DNA from: Streptomyces netropsis
GTDB lineage: Bacteria; Actinomycetota; Actinomycetes; Streptomycetales; Streptomycetaceae
NCBI RefSeq assembly: GCF_014203545.1
Contig: NZ_JACHJG010000001.1
Coordinates: 248,001-312,000 of the forward strand
Direction of reading: 5' to 3'
Length of the DNA stretch: 64,000 nt
In this document: piece by piece, positions 8,097 to 17,477 of the stretch
Layout: the number at the start of each line of letters is the position of its first letter
Position numbering within the stretch: the stretch's first letter is position 1
Program-made: the position numbers and the translations under genes
Notes under the pieces: generated by a model
Databases searched by the model: none
What the model was told of the DNA's origin: nothing
Seen by the model: only the letters and a program-made list of their open reading frames with translations

Positions 8097-8253
8097 CTAT
8101 GTCGATTTAGCGGTGCTTTCATGGGCTTCGTTTTCCGTTCCCTCATCGACTCGCCGGGCAATACCGGCACTTCGGTCACGTGCGTTGACACGCATCGCGC
8201 CTGGTGATGGGCTCACTGCCCACGAGCGTGCACCTTGGGGCGAGGAGAAAGCC

Positions 8254-11200
8254 GTGCGGTTCCCGGGTACCGAACCCTCGTACGACAGCCACGGCGGAGA
8301 GCGACAGACGGAGCAACCGGCAGAGCGGCACGAGCAGCGACAAAAGGGCCGCTCCCTGCGTGCCGTCGGCACCGGCCGTCTCGGCCGCCTGGGTGACCCC
8401 TTCGTCGCCCGCCCCCGCAAGGCCGGAGCCACCGTGCTGGCCGCGGCCCTCCTCGGCGGACTGCTCGGTGGCGCGCCCGGCGCCGTCGCCGACCCGCGCA
8501 CCGGCGGCGCCACCACCACCGCGGGCCCCGCCGACCGGGAGAGCGCCGACGCCGCGCCCTCGGTCTGGCCGCGCCCCCAGTCGCTGAGCGCGCAGGGGTC
8601 GTACGCGCGGATCGGCGACGAGGTCACCGTCATGGCCGACTCCGGCGCCGACCCCTACGCGCTCGAGGCGCTCCGCGAGACGCTGCGCGGCCTCGGCGCC
8701 CGTACCGTCGTGGACGCCGGCGCCGGCGGCACCCCGCCGCCGCGCGGGCTGATCGTCTACGCGGGCGGGCAGCCGGCCGAGGACGCCCTGCGGGCCCTCG
8801 GTGCCCCCGCCGTCGACGACCTGCCGACCGGCGGCTACCGCCTCGCCACCGGGCAGTTGGACGGGCGGCCGACGGTCGCGCTCGCGGGGCAGGGGCCGGA
8901 CGGGCTGTTCCACGCGGCGCAGACGCTGCGCCAGCTGGCGGTGGAGCGCGACGGCGGTAAGGCCTTCGCCGGCGTCGTGGTGCGCGACTGGCCGGGCACG
9001 GCCGTGCGCGGGCTGACCGAGGGCTTCTACGGCCGGCCCTGGTCACGGCAGCAGCGCCTGGACCAGCTCGACTTCATGGGCCGCACCAAGCAGAACCGCT
9101 ATCTCTACGCCCCCGGCGACGACCCCTACCGCCAGGCCCGCTGGCGCGACGCCTACCCCGCCGACCAGCGCGCCGAGTTCCGGGCCCTGGCCGAGCGGGC
9201 CCGCCGCAACCACGTGACGCTCGGCTGGGCGATCTCGCCGGGGCAGGCGATGTGCTTCTCCTCCGCCTCCGACCTGCGGGCGCTCGGCCGCAAGGTCGAC
9301 GCGATGTGGGCGTTGGGGGTGCGCGCCTTCCAGCTCCAGTTCCAGGACGTGAGCTACAGCGAGTGGCACTGCGACGCGGACGCCGACGCCTTCGGCTCCG
9401 GGCCCAAGGCGGCGGCCGCCGCGCAGGCCAAGGTCGCGGGCGCCCTCGCCCGGCACCTGGCGGCCAAGGGCCCCGAGGCGGCCCCCCTGTCGCTGCTGCC
9501 CACCGAGTACTACCAGGACGGGCGGACGGCCTTCCGGCGCGCGCTCGCCGAGGCCCTCGACCCGCGCGTGGAGGTGGCGTGGACGGGCGTCGGGGTGGTC
9601 CCCAAGACCATCACCGGCGGTGAACTGGCCGACGCCCGGGCGGCCTTCGGCCACCCGCTGGTCACGATGGACAACTACCCGGTCAACGACTACGCGCAGG
9701 ACCGTATCTTCCTCGGCCCCTACACCGGCCGCGAGCCGGCCGTCGCCGTCGGCTCCGCCGCCCTGCTCGCCAACGCCTCCGCCCAGCCGGTCGCCTCCCG
9801 CATCCCGCTGTTCACCACCGCCGACTACGCCTGGAACCCGCGCCAGTACCGCCCCGAGGAGTCCTGGCGCGCGGCCGTCGACGACCTCGCCGGCCACGAC
9901 CCCGCCACCCGCGAGGCCCTCACCGCGCTCGCCGGAAACGACCGCTCGTCCGTCCTGGGCGGCGAGGAGTCCACGTATCTGCGCCCCCTGCTGGACGCCT
10001 TCTGGGCGGCCCTGTCCACCACGGACACCGGACGGCTGACGGAGGCCGCGGACCGGCTGCGCACCGCCTTCCGGGCCATGCGCGACGCCCGGCAGCGCCT
10101 CTCGGGCTCCCTCGGCGGCCTCGATGCCGAGGTGCGGCCCTGGCTCGAGCAGCTGGCACGGCACGGCGAGGCGGGCGAGAAGGCCGTGGACATGCTCACC
10201 GCCCACGCGCGCGGCGACGGCACGACGGCCTGGCGGGCCCAGCTGGAGGTCCAGCGGCTGCGCGAGCGGATCCAGGACAGCCGGGTCACGGTCGGCAAGG
10301 GCGTCCTGTCCCCGTTCCTGGAGCAGGCGCTGGCCCGGGCCAACGGCTGGACCGGCATCGACCGGCCGCTGCGCACCACCGGCCCGGCCACCGACGGCGA
10401 CCCGACGACGAGCACCCCGTCCGCCCCCGGCGAGACCCTGACCGTGCGGCTGCCGCGCCCCCGCCTGCTGACCGCCGTCACCGTGCTCACCGCCCCCGCC
10501 CCCGGGGTCCGCGGCACCGTCGAGGCACACGACCCCGACCGCGGCTGGCAGCCGCTCGCCACCGTGTCCGAGGGCGGCTGGACGCAGGCACCCGGCAAGG
10601 GCGTGCGGGCCGACGCGCTGCGCCTGGTCTGGGCCGCGGGCAGCACGGCGCCGGCCGTCCACGAGGTCACCCCGTGGTTCGCCGACGACCCCTCGGCCGA
10701 CTTCGAGCTCACCCGCAAGGACGCCGAGGCCGAGATCGGCGGCCGCCCGGCCGTGGTCGACGCACGGATGATCGCCCGGCGGCCGGGGACGGTCCGCGAG
10801 AAGCTCACCGTCCTCGCACCCCCCGGGGTCACCGTCCGGGCGCCGGCGGAGATCACCTCGCCGCGCGGCGGCGTCACCACGGCCCGGATCGAGCTGTCGG
10901 TGCCCGCCGGGTCCGCCGCCCGCACCTTCACGGTGCCCGTCCGCCTGGGCGACCAGGAGCGGACCCTGACCGTCCGGGCCTATCCGCCGACCGGCGGTCC
11001 GAACCTGGCACACGGTGCCCGGGCGAGCGCCTCGGGCGAGGAGACGGGCCGTTTCCCGGCCTCGGCGGCCCTCGACGGCGATCCCGGGACCCGCTGGTCC
11101 TCGCCGGCCTCCGACGACGCCTGGTGGCAGCTGGAGCTGGCCCGCCCGGCCCGGCTCGGCAGGCTGGTCCTGCACTGGCAGGAGGCGCACCCCGCCCGCT

Positions 11201-11439
11201 ACCGCGTGCAGGTCTCGCCCGACGGGCGCACCTGGCGGGACGCGGCGGTGGTGGCCGACGGCAAGGGCGGTGTGGAGAGCGTCCACATGGACGCGCCGGG
11301 CGCGCGCTTCGTCCGCGTGCAGGGCGAGAAGCGGGCCACCCGGTTCGGCTACTCCCTGTGGGAGGTCGAGGCGTACGCCGTACAGGAACGGCCGGGCCGG
11401 TCGGGTGAGGCCGCCGAGGAGGCGGGGGACAAGCGCTGA
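8254..11439 (+). CDS. Secreted GH84 beta-N-acetylglucosaminidase-like protein with C-terminal CBM32
   Basis: A 1061-residue product from GTG 8254, chosen because GAGGAG precedes it by 6 nt. The long basic N-region followed by VLAAALLGGLLGGAPGAVA is a Sec signal peptide. Residues ~90-240 are the glycoside hydrolase 20b-like N-domain, ~250-560 the GH84 barrel (GLTEGFYGRPWS, DDPYRQARWRDAYP) and ~560-690 a helical bundle. An NEW3-like beta domain at ~815-910 and an F5/8 (CBM32) lectin domain at ~917-1050 follow. GH84 enzymes cleave terminal beta-GlcNAc using two adjacent Asp residues. Here the segment reads FQLQFQDVS, so the first Asp is Gln364 and only Asp365 remains. Activity is therefore uncertain; glycan binding is likely. 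Confidence 0.85.
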   Translation: MRFPGTEPSYDSHGGERQTEQPAERHEQRQKGRSLRAVGTGRLGRLGDPFVARPRKAGATVLAAALLGGLLGGAPGAVADPRTGGATTTAGPADRESADAAPSVWPRPQSLSAQGSYARIGDEVTVMADSGADPYALEALRETLRGLGARTVVDAGAGGTPPPRGLIVYAGGQPAEDALRALGAPAVDDLPTGGYRLATGQLDGRPTVALAGQGPDGLFHAAQTLRQLAVERDGGKAFAGVVVRDWPGTAVRGLTEGFYGRPWSRQQRLDQLDFMGRTKQNRYLYAPGDDPYRQARWRDAYPADQRAEFRALAERARRNHVTLGWAISPGQAMCFSSASDLRALGRKVDAMWALGVRAFQLQFQDVSYSEWHCDADADAFGSGPKAAAAAQAKVAGALARHLAAKGPEAAPLSLLPTEYYQDGRTAFRRALAEALDPRVEVAWTGVGVVPKTITGGELADARAAFGHPLVTMDNYPVNDYAQDRIFLGPYTGREPAVAVGSAALLANASAQPVASRIPLFTTADYAWNPRQYRPEESWRAAVDDLAGHDPATREALTALAGNDRSSVLGGEESTYLRPLLDAFWAALSTTDTGRLTEAADRLRTAFRAMRDARQRLSGSLGGLDAEVRPWLEQLARHGEAGEKAVDMLTAHARGDGTTAWRAQLEVQRLRERIQDSRVTVGKGVLSPFLEQALARANGWTGIDRPLRTTGPATDGDPTTSTPSAPGETLTVRLPRPRLLTAVTVLTAPAPGVRGTVEAHDPDRGWQPLATVSEGGWTQAPGKGVRADALRLVWAAGSTAPAVHEVTPWFADDPSADFELTRKDAEAEIGGRPAVVDARMIARRPGTVREKLTVLAPPGVTVRAPAEITSPRGGVTTARIELSVPAGSAARTFTVPVRLGDQERTLTVRAYPPTGGPNLAHGARASASGEETGRFPASAALDGDPGTRWSSPASDDAWWQLELARPARLGRLVLHWQEAHPARYRVQVSPDGRTWRDAAVVADGKGGVESVHMDAPGARFVRVQGEKRATRFGYSLWEVEAYAVQERPGRSGEAAEEAGDKR

Positions 11440-11519
11440 GACCGGGCCGTCGCCGCGTACGCGCCCTCGGGGCGGAGCCCCGGAACGCCGACGTACGCCT
11501 GGACGACGACGGCCCGGTC
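11440..11519. terminator. Long convergent hairpin between GH84 gene and HNH gene
   Basis: Perfect 13-nt outer arms (11440-11452 and 11507-11519) enclose a region with its own smaller hairpin (CGGGGCGGAGCCCCG). It occupies nearly the whole gap between two convergent stops. Confidence 0.55.
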
Positions 11520-11522
11520 GAC

Positions 11523-12059
11523 TCAGGCGGAAATGCCGTCGATCCGGGCCATCGCGTCCTGGGCGCCGTATGCCTCCAGGTAAGGCAGCCAGCGTGGATC
11601 CCTGTGGCCGGTGCCGATGATGCGCCACGCCAGCCCCGACGGCGGGGCCGGTTGGTGCCGCAGCCGCCAGCCCAGCTCCCCGACGTGCCGGTCTGCCTTG
11701 ACGTGGTTGCAGCGGCGGCACGCCGCCACCACGTTCTCCCAGGCGTGCTGGCCGCCGCGGCTGCGCGGAACGACGTGATCGACGCTGGTTGCGACGCCAC
11801 CGCAGTACGCGCATCGGCCGCCGTCACGGGCGAACAGGGCACGGCGGGTGAGCGGAACGGGCCCCCGAAAGGGCACCCGCACGAAGCGCTTCAGCCGGAC
11901 GACGCTGGGTGCGGGGATGGTGCAGGTCGCGCTGTGCATAAAGGCGCCGGAGTCCTCGAGGCTGATGGCCTTCTCATTGAGGACGAGTATGAGCGCGCGG
12001 CGGAGCGGTACGACGCCGAGCGGCTCGTACGACGCATTGAGGACCAGGACATGCGGCAC
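11523..12059 (-). CDS. HNH endonuclease
   Basis: A 178-residue protein starting at GTG 12059 behind AAGGAGG at 5 nt, which decides the start against longer upstream options. The N-terminal ~65 residues (MPHVLVLNASYEPLGVVPLR) are the conserved leader of a widespread actinobacterial HNH family. The nuclease core has CAYCGG, SVDHVVPRSRGG, ENVVAACRRCNHVKADR: two CxxC zinc pairs and the H-N-H catalytic set. These chromosomal HNH proteins are of unknown cellular role (DNA repair or nucleic-acid processing are suggested for relatives). No methylase or phage gene is nearby, so it does not look like a restriction enzyme. Confidence 0.85.
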   Translation of the reverse strand: MPHVLVLNASYEPLGVVPLRRALILVLNEKAISLEDSGAFMHSATCTIPAPSVVRLKRFVRVPFRGPVPLTRRALFARDGGRCAYCGGVATSVDHVVPRSRGGQHAWENVVAACRRCNHVKADRHVGELGWRLRHQPAPPSGLAWRIIGTGHRDPRWLPYLEAYGAQDAMARIDGISA

Positions 12060-12208
12060 GGGTGCCTCCTTGTACGCCGGCGGCGCGTGGCTCGCGCCGG
12101 GACGATCTCCTGCAAGTGTCCCCTGACCCCCGCTCGGAGCGCCACCATCACCGGGTAACGGGCCACAGGTGTTTTCGAGCACACCGCGTTCATCCCCCGC
12201 CCAAGACC

Positions 12209-12259
12209 TGTTCCATCTCGAACACAGCAACGGAACACGACGTCTGCCCCGTTAGTGTG
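12209..12259 (+). promoter_or_regulatory. Promoter region of the mechanosensitive channel gene
   Basis: TAGTGT (12254-12259) is a TANNNT -10 candidate ~60 nt before the mscS start. Upstream, TGTTC-CATCTC-GAACA (12209-12224) is an inverted repeat with a 6-nt spacer. The spacing differs from the 4-nt gap of the LexA box, so no regulator is assigned. Confidence 0.35.
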
Positions 12260-12318
12260 GTGAGTCCGCCCGTTCCGCTTCTCGGCGCGGGCGTGTCCCA
12301 CACGAAGGGTTCCCTGCT

Positions 12319-13407
12319 GTGTTCTGGTCCGCTGCTCTGGGCGCAGACTCACCGACCACCCCGCCGCCCTCGTCCCTGGACGAGGCGCAGAGGACGGCGA
12401 ACGACGCCGCCGGCTGGGTCGAGGAGAACTGGTCCATCTGGCTCAGCAATGGCCTGCGCATCATCCTGATCATCGTGATCGCCGTGGCCATGAGGCATCT
12501 GATCCGCCGGGCGATCACCAAGCTGATAGCGCGCATGAACCGCAGCGCCGAGGCCGTCGACGGCACGGCACTCGGCAGCCTCCTCGTCAACGCCGAGCGC
12601 CGCCGACAGCGCTCGGAGGCCATCGGCTCGGTGCTGCGCAGCGTCGCCTCGTTCCTGATCATGGGAACGGCGGCCCTGACGGTGCTGTCCGTACTGAAGA
12701 TCAATCTGGCTCCGCTGCTGGCCAGCGCCGGTGTGGCGGGCGTGGCCATCGGTTTCGGCGCCCGCAATCTCGTCACCGACTTCCTCTCCGGCGTCTTCAT
12801 GATCCTGGAGGACCAGTACGGCGTCGGTGACGAGGTGGACGCCGGTGTCGCCACCGGCACGGTCATCGAGGTCGGCCTGCGCGTCACCAAGCTGCGCGGG
12901 GGGAACGGCGAGATCTGGTACGTGCGCAACGGCGAGGTCAAGCGCATCGGCAACCTCAGCCAGGGCTGGGCCACCGCGGGCGTCGACGTCCAGGTCCGGG
13001 CCACCGAGAACCTGGACCGGGTCCGCTCGGTCGTCATCGCGGCCGGTGAGGAGATGGCGAAGGCCGAGCCCTGGAACGAGCGGCTCTGGGAGCCGGTCGA
13101 GGTCCTCGGCCTGGACGCGGTCTATCTCAATTCCATGGTCGTCCGCGTCTCGGCCAAGACCATGCCGGGCAAGGCGCTCGGCGTCGAGCGGGAGCTGCGC
13201 TGGCGCATCAAGCAGGCCCTGGACGAGGCGGGCATCCGCATCGTCGGCACCGCGCCCTGGGAGGCGGAGGACGAGGCCGGCAGCGACCCGAGCGCCGCCG
13301 TGGCGGCCCCGTCGGTGCTCGCCAACCCCACGTCCCCGCAGTCCCTGGCCACGGCCCCGATACCGGCCCCGCTCACTCCGGGCACGGGGGCCCCGCTGGG
13401 CAAGTAG
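12319..13407 (+). CDS. MscS-family mechanosensitive ion channel
   Basis: A 362-residue membrane protein. Helix 1 is at ~40-60 (LRIILIIVIAVAMRH) and helix 2 at ~98-118. The pore-lining helix with the MscS Ala/Gly pattern is ASAGVAGVAIGFGARNLVTDFLSG (~128-151), followed by the beta domain with GVGDEVDAG and the GEIWYVRNGEVKRIGN segment, then the alpha/beta C-terminal cage. The last ~60 residues are a Pro/Ala/Ser-rich tail. MscS channels open under membrane tension and release solutes during hypo-osmotic shock. GTG 12319 is the start, with only a weak AAGG upstream. The gene ends at a large bidirectional hairpin facing pepN. Confidence 0.9.
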   Translation: MFWSAALGADSPTTPPPSSLDEAQRTANDAAGWVEENWSIWLSNGLRIILIIVIAVAMRHLIRRAITKLIARMNRSAEAVDGTALGSLLVNAERRRQRSEAIGSVLRSVASFLIMGTAALTVLSVLKINLAPLLASAGVAGVAIGFGARNLVTDFLSGVFMILEDQYGVGDEVDAGVATGTVIEVGLRVTKLRGGNGEIWYVRNGEVKRIGNLSQGWATAGVDVQVRATENLDRVRSVVIAAGEEMAKAEPWNERLWEPVEVLGLDAVYLNSMVVRVSAKTMPGKALGVERELRWRIKQALDEAGIRIVGTAPWEAEDEAGSDPSAAVAAPSVLANPTSPQSLATAPIPAPLTPGTGAPLGK

Positions 13408-13416
13408 GCACCACCG

Positions 13417-13470
13417 CAGAAACGCCGGGGGCGCCCCGGGCCGCAGTGGCCCGGGGCGCCCCCGTTTCTG
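13417..13470. terminator. Strong bidirectional terminator between mscS and pepN
   Basis: CAGAAACG at 13417 pairs with GTTTCTG at 13464-13470, enclosing a perfect G/C stem of 16 bp and a 5-nt loop. The A and T runs at the two feet make it intrinsic in both directions. Confidence 0.9.
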
Positions 13471-13486
13471 TCGTCGCCTATGGGCG

Positions 13487-16054
13487 TCAGGCCGCCGCGG
13501 CGTCCGCCGCCCGGGCCTTCAGCGCCCGCTCGACACCCGCGCGGGACTCGGTGACCAGCCGGCGCAGGGCCGCGTTCGGCTCGGCTGAGGCCAGCCACGC
13601 GTCCGTCGCGTCCAGCGTCTCCTGCGACACCAGCAGGGACGGGTAGAGGCCGACCGCGATCTGCTGCGCGATCTCGTGGCTGCGGCTCTCCCAGATGTCC
13701 TTGACCACCGCGAAGTACTTCTCGCTGTAGGGGGCGAGCAGCTCGCGCTGGTCGGTCTGGACGAAGCCGCCGATGACCGCTTCCTGCACCGCGTTGGGCA
13801 GCTTGTCGGACTCCACGACCGCGGCCCACGCCTCGGCCTTCGCCTCGGCCGTCGGACGCGCGGCGCGCGCCGACGCGGCGTGCCGCTCGCCCGCCGAGGT
13901 CTTGTCGCGCTCCAGCTCCGCCGCGATCGCCTTCTCGTCGGCGCGGCCGGTGGCGGCGAGACGCTCCAGCAGCGCCCAGCGCAGCTCGGTGTCGACGGCG
14001 AGGCCCTCGATCACCTCCGTGCCGTCCAGCAGCCCCTGGAGCAGGTCGAGCTGGTCACCGGTGCGGGCCGTGGCGGCGAACGCGCGGGCCCACGCCAGCT
14101 GGTGGTCGCTGCCGCCCTCGGCGGCGCGCAGCTGCGCGAGCGTCGCCTCGGTCCACCGCGCCAGACCCGTCTCGCGCCAGTCGGGGGCCGCGTACAGGTC
14201 CAGGGCGAGCTTCGCCTGGCGCTGCAGCGACTGCACCACGCCGATGTCCGACTCCTTGGTGACGCCGGACAGCACCAGCGAGAGGTAGTCGCGGGTGGCC
14301 AGCTCGCCGTCGCGCGTCATGTCCCACGCGGAGGCCCAGCACAGGGCGCGCGGCAGGGACTCGGTGAAGTCGCCCAGGTGCGCGGTGACGGTCGCCAGCG
14401 ACTCGGCGTCCAGCCGCACCTTCGCGTAGCTCAGGTCGTCGTCGTTGAGCAGCACGACGGCCGGGCGGGCCCGGCCCACCAGCGCCTCGACGGGCGTCAG
14501 CTCGCCGTCGACGTCCAGCTCGATCCGGTCCTTGCGGACCAGCTTGCCGTCCTCGTGCTCGTACAGGCCGATCGCGATGCGGTGCGGGCGGAGCGTTGGC
14601 TCGCCCTTGGCGCCGACGGGCAGCGCCGGGGCCTCCTGCTTGACGGCGAAGGAGGTGATGACGCCGTCGGCGTCCGTGGTGATCTCCGGGCGCAGGATGT
14701 TGATCCCGGCCGTCTCCAGCCACGCCTTCGACCAGGTCTTGAGGTCACGCCCGGAGGTCTCCTCCAGCGCGCCCAGCAGGTCGGACAGCCGGGTGTTGCC
14801 GAAGGCGTGCGCCTTGAAGTACGCCTGCACGCCCCGGAAGAACTCGTCCTGACCCACGTACGCCACCAACTGCTTGAGCACGGAGGCGCCCTTGGCGTAG
14901 GTGATGCCGTCGAAGTTGACCAGGACGTCGTCCAGGTCGCGGATGTCCGCCATGATCGGGTGGGTGGACGGCAGCTGGTCCTGCCGGTACGCCCACGTCT
15001 TCATGGAGTTGGCGAACGTGGTCCACGAGTGCGGCCACTTCGAGCCCGGCGCCGCCGCCTGGCAGGCGATGGAGGTGTACGTGGCGAACGACTCGTTCAG
15101 CCAGAGGTCGTTCCACCACTCCATGGTGACCAGGTCGCCGAACCACATGTGGGCGAGCTCGTGCAGGATCGTCTCCGCACGCACCTCGTACGCCGCGTCC
15201 GTCACCTTCGAGCGGAAGACGTACTGGTCGCGGATGGTGACCGCGCCCGCGTTCTCCATCGCGCCCGCGTTGAACTCCGGCACGAACAGCTGGTCGTACT
15301 TGGCGAAGGGGTACGCGTAGTCGAACTTCTCCTCGAACCACTCGAAGCCCTGCCGCGTGACCTCGAAGATGGCGTCCGCGTCGAGGAACTCGGCGAGCGA
15401 GGGACGGCAGTAGATGCCGAGCGGGACGCTGCGCCCGTCCTTCTCGTACGAGCTGTGCACGCTGTGGTACGGGCCGACGATCAGCGCGGTGATGTAGCTG
15501 GAGATCCGCGGCGTCGGCTCGAAGCGCCAGACGTCGTCGGCGGGCTCGGGGGTCGGCGAGTTCGAGATGACCGTCCAGCCCTCGGGGGCCTTCACCGTGA
15601 ACTGGAAGGTGGCCTTGAGGTCCGGCTGCTCGAAGGAGGCGAACACGCGGCGCGCGTCCGGCACCTCGAACTGCGTGTAGAGATAGGCCTGCTGGTCGAC
15701 CGGGTCGACGAACCGGTGCAGTCCCTCACCGGTGTTGGTGTACGCGCAGTCCGCGACGACCGTGAGCTCGTTGCGCCCGGCGAGCAGGCCCGGCAGGGCG
15801 ATCCGGCTGTCGGCGAACACCTCGGCGGCGTCGAGCGCGGTGCCGTTCAGCACCACCTCGTGCACGGCGGGGGCCACCAGATCGATGAACGACTCCGCGC
15901 CCGCTTCGGCCGCGTCGAAGCGGACCGTGGTCTTCGACCGGTAGGTGCCGCCCTCCTGCGCGCCGGAGAGGTCGAGGTCGATCTCGTACGAGTCGACGGT
16001 GAGCAGGCTCGCCCGCCGCCGCGCCTCTTCGCGGGTCAGATTCGTTCCAGGCAC
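13487..16054 (-). CDS. pepN: Aminopeptidase N (M1 metallopeptidase)
   Basis: An 855-residue cytoplasmic M1 aminopeptidase that removes N-terminal residues during peptide turnover. The exopeptidase motif GAMEN is at 264-268. The zinc site HELAH is at 298-302 with the third ligand Glu321 in LNESF, exactly 18 residues after the second His. N-terminal beta domain, catalytic domain and the long helical ERAP1-like C-terminal domain (~530-855) are all present. GTG 16054 follows AAGGAG at 7 nt. A second copy lies 8 kb away on the same strand. S. coelicolor pepN is, as I recall, part of the thiol-stress regulon, but the only SigR-like match here has a 20-nt spacer. Confidence 0.95.
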   Translation of the reverse strand: MPGTNLTREEARRRASLLTVDSYEIDLDLSGAQEGGTYRSKTTVRFDAAEAGAESFIDLVAPAVHEVVLNGTALDAAEVFADSRIALPGLLAGRNELTVVADCAYTNTGEGLHRFVDPVDQQAYLYTQFEVPDARRVFASFEQPDLKATFQFTVKAPEGWTVISNSPTPEPADDVWRFEPTPRISSYITALIVGPYHSVHSSYEKDGRSVPLGIYCRPSLAEFLDADAIFEVTRQGFEWFEEKFDYAYPFAKYDQLFVPEFNAGAMENAGAVTIRDQYVFRSKVTDAAYEVRAETILHELAHMWFGDLVTMEWWNDLWLNESFATYTSIACQAAAPGSKWPHSWTTFANSMKTWAYRQDQLPSTHPIMADIRDLDDVLVNFDGITYAKGASVLKQLVAYVGQDEFFRGVQAYFKAHAFGNTRLSDLLGALEETSGRDLKTWSKAWLETAGINILRPEITTDADGVITSFAVKQEAPALPVGAKGEPTLRPHRIAIGLYEHEDGKLVRKDRIELDVDGELTPVEALVGRARPAVVLLNDDDLSYAKVRLDAESLATVTAHLGDFTESLPRALCWASAWDMTRDGELATRDYLSLVLSGVTKESDIGVVQSLQRQAKLALDLYAAPDWRETGLARWTEATLAQLRAAEGGSDHQLAWARAFAATARTGDQLDLLQGLLDGTEVIEGLAVDTELRWALLERLAATGRADEKAIAAELERDKTSAGERHAASARAARPTAEAKAEAWAAVVESDKLPNAVQEAVIGGFVQTDQRELLAPYSEKYFAVVKDIWESRSHEIAQQIAVGLYPSLLVSQETLDATDAWLASAEPNAALRRLVTESRAGVERALKARAADAAAA

Positions 16055-16188
16055 CTGGGCATCTCCTTAACATCGCGACTTTCCGCCCATCCTTCCACGC
16101 GGACGGGGGCGGACGCCCGTGTTAATTCGCCTGCGGGCCACCCGTGCCGCCTGCGGGCGGCGAGCGCCCTGCGGGCGCGTCCTCAAAC

Positions 16189-16238
16189 GCCGGACGGGCT
16201 GGTGGTGGCTGAGCTCAGCCACCACCAGCCCGTCCGGC
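16189..16238. repeat. Dispersed intergenic palindrome, copy 1 (between pepN and asd)
   Basis: A perfect 50-bp palindrome with no loop, preceded by CCTCAAAC. The outer part contains the core GCCGGACGGGCTG shared with the copies at 37.3 kb and 55.2 kb. It can also act as the asd terminator. Confidence 0.85.
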
Positions 16239-16251
16239 GGAGCCCCGGGCG

Positions 16252-17289
<1,038 letters not shown>

Positions 17290-17427
17290 CTACCTCATAC
17301 GTTCAGTACGTCTGTACGCGAAAGACGGTGTTACCTGGCTCAACAGTTCCATCATGTGGTGCTACCCGCACCAAAAGTCCAATCCATTGCCGCAGGCCCC
17401 GGCCCTTCGGTGACCGGGATCACGAAG

Positions 17428-17460
17428 ACGGGGCGGGCGCCCGTGCGGCGCCCGCCCCGT
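17428..17460 (-). terminator. Terminator after the S8 protease gene
   Basis: Perfect 14-bp arms (17428-17441 and 17447-17460) around CGTGC, 17 nt past the TAA of the protease gene. Confidence 0.8.
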
Positions 17461-17477
17461 GTGCCGTTCCGCGAGGG

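Noticed and set aside
7998..8253. Extension of the GH84 protein to an upstream start near 8005
   Set aside because: This would place promoter-like DNA and the 8066-8096 inverted repeat in the coding region. GTG 8254 has GAGGAG at the right distance and gives a normal signal peptide.
12209..12224. LexA (SOS) box upstream of mscS
   Set aside because: TGTTC-N6-GAACA has the wrong orientation and spacing for the actinobacterial GAAC-N4-GTTC motif.
16055..16100. SigR-type promoter for pepN (GGAAG-N20-GTT on the minus strand)
   Set aside because: The spacer is 20 nt and the fifth base is G, both poorer than the matches at 26.9 and 59.2 kb.
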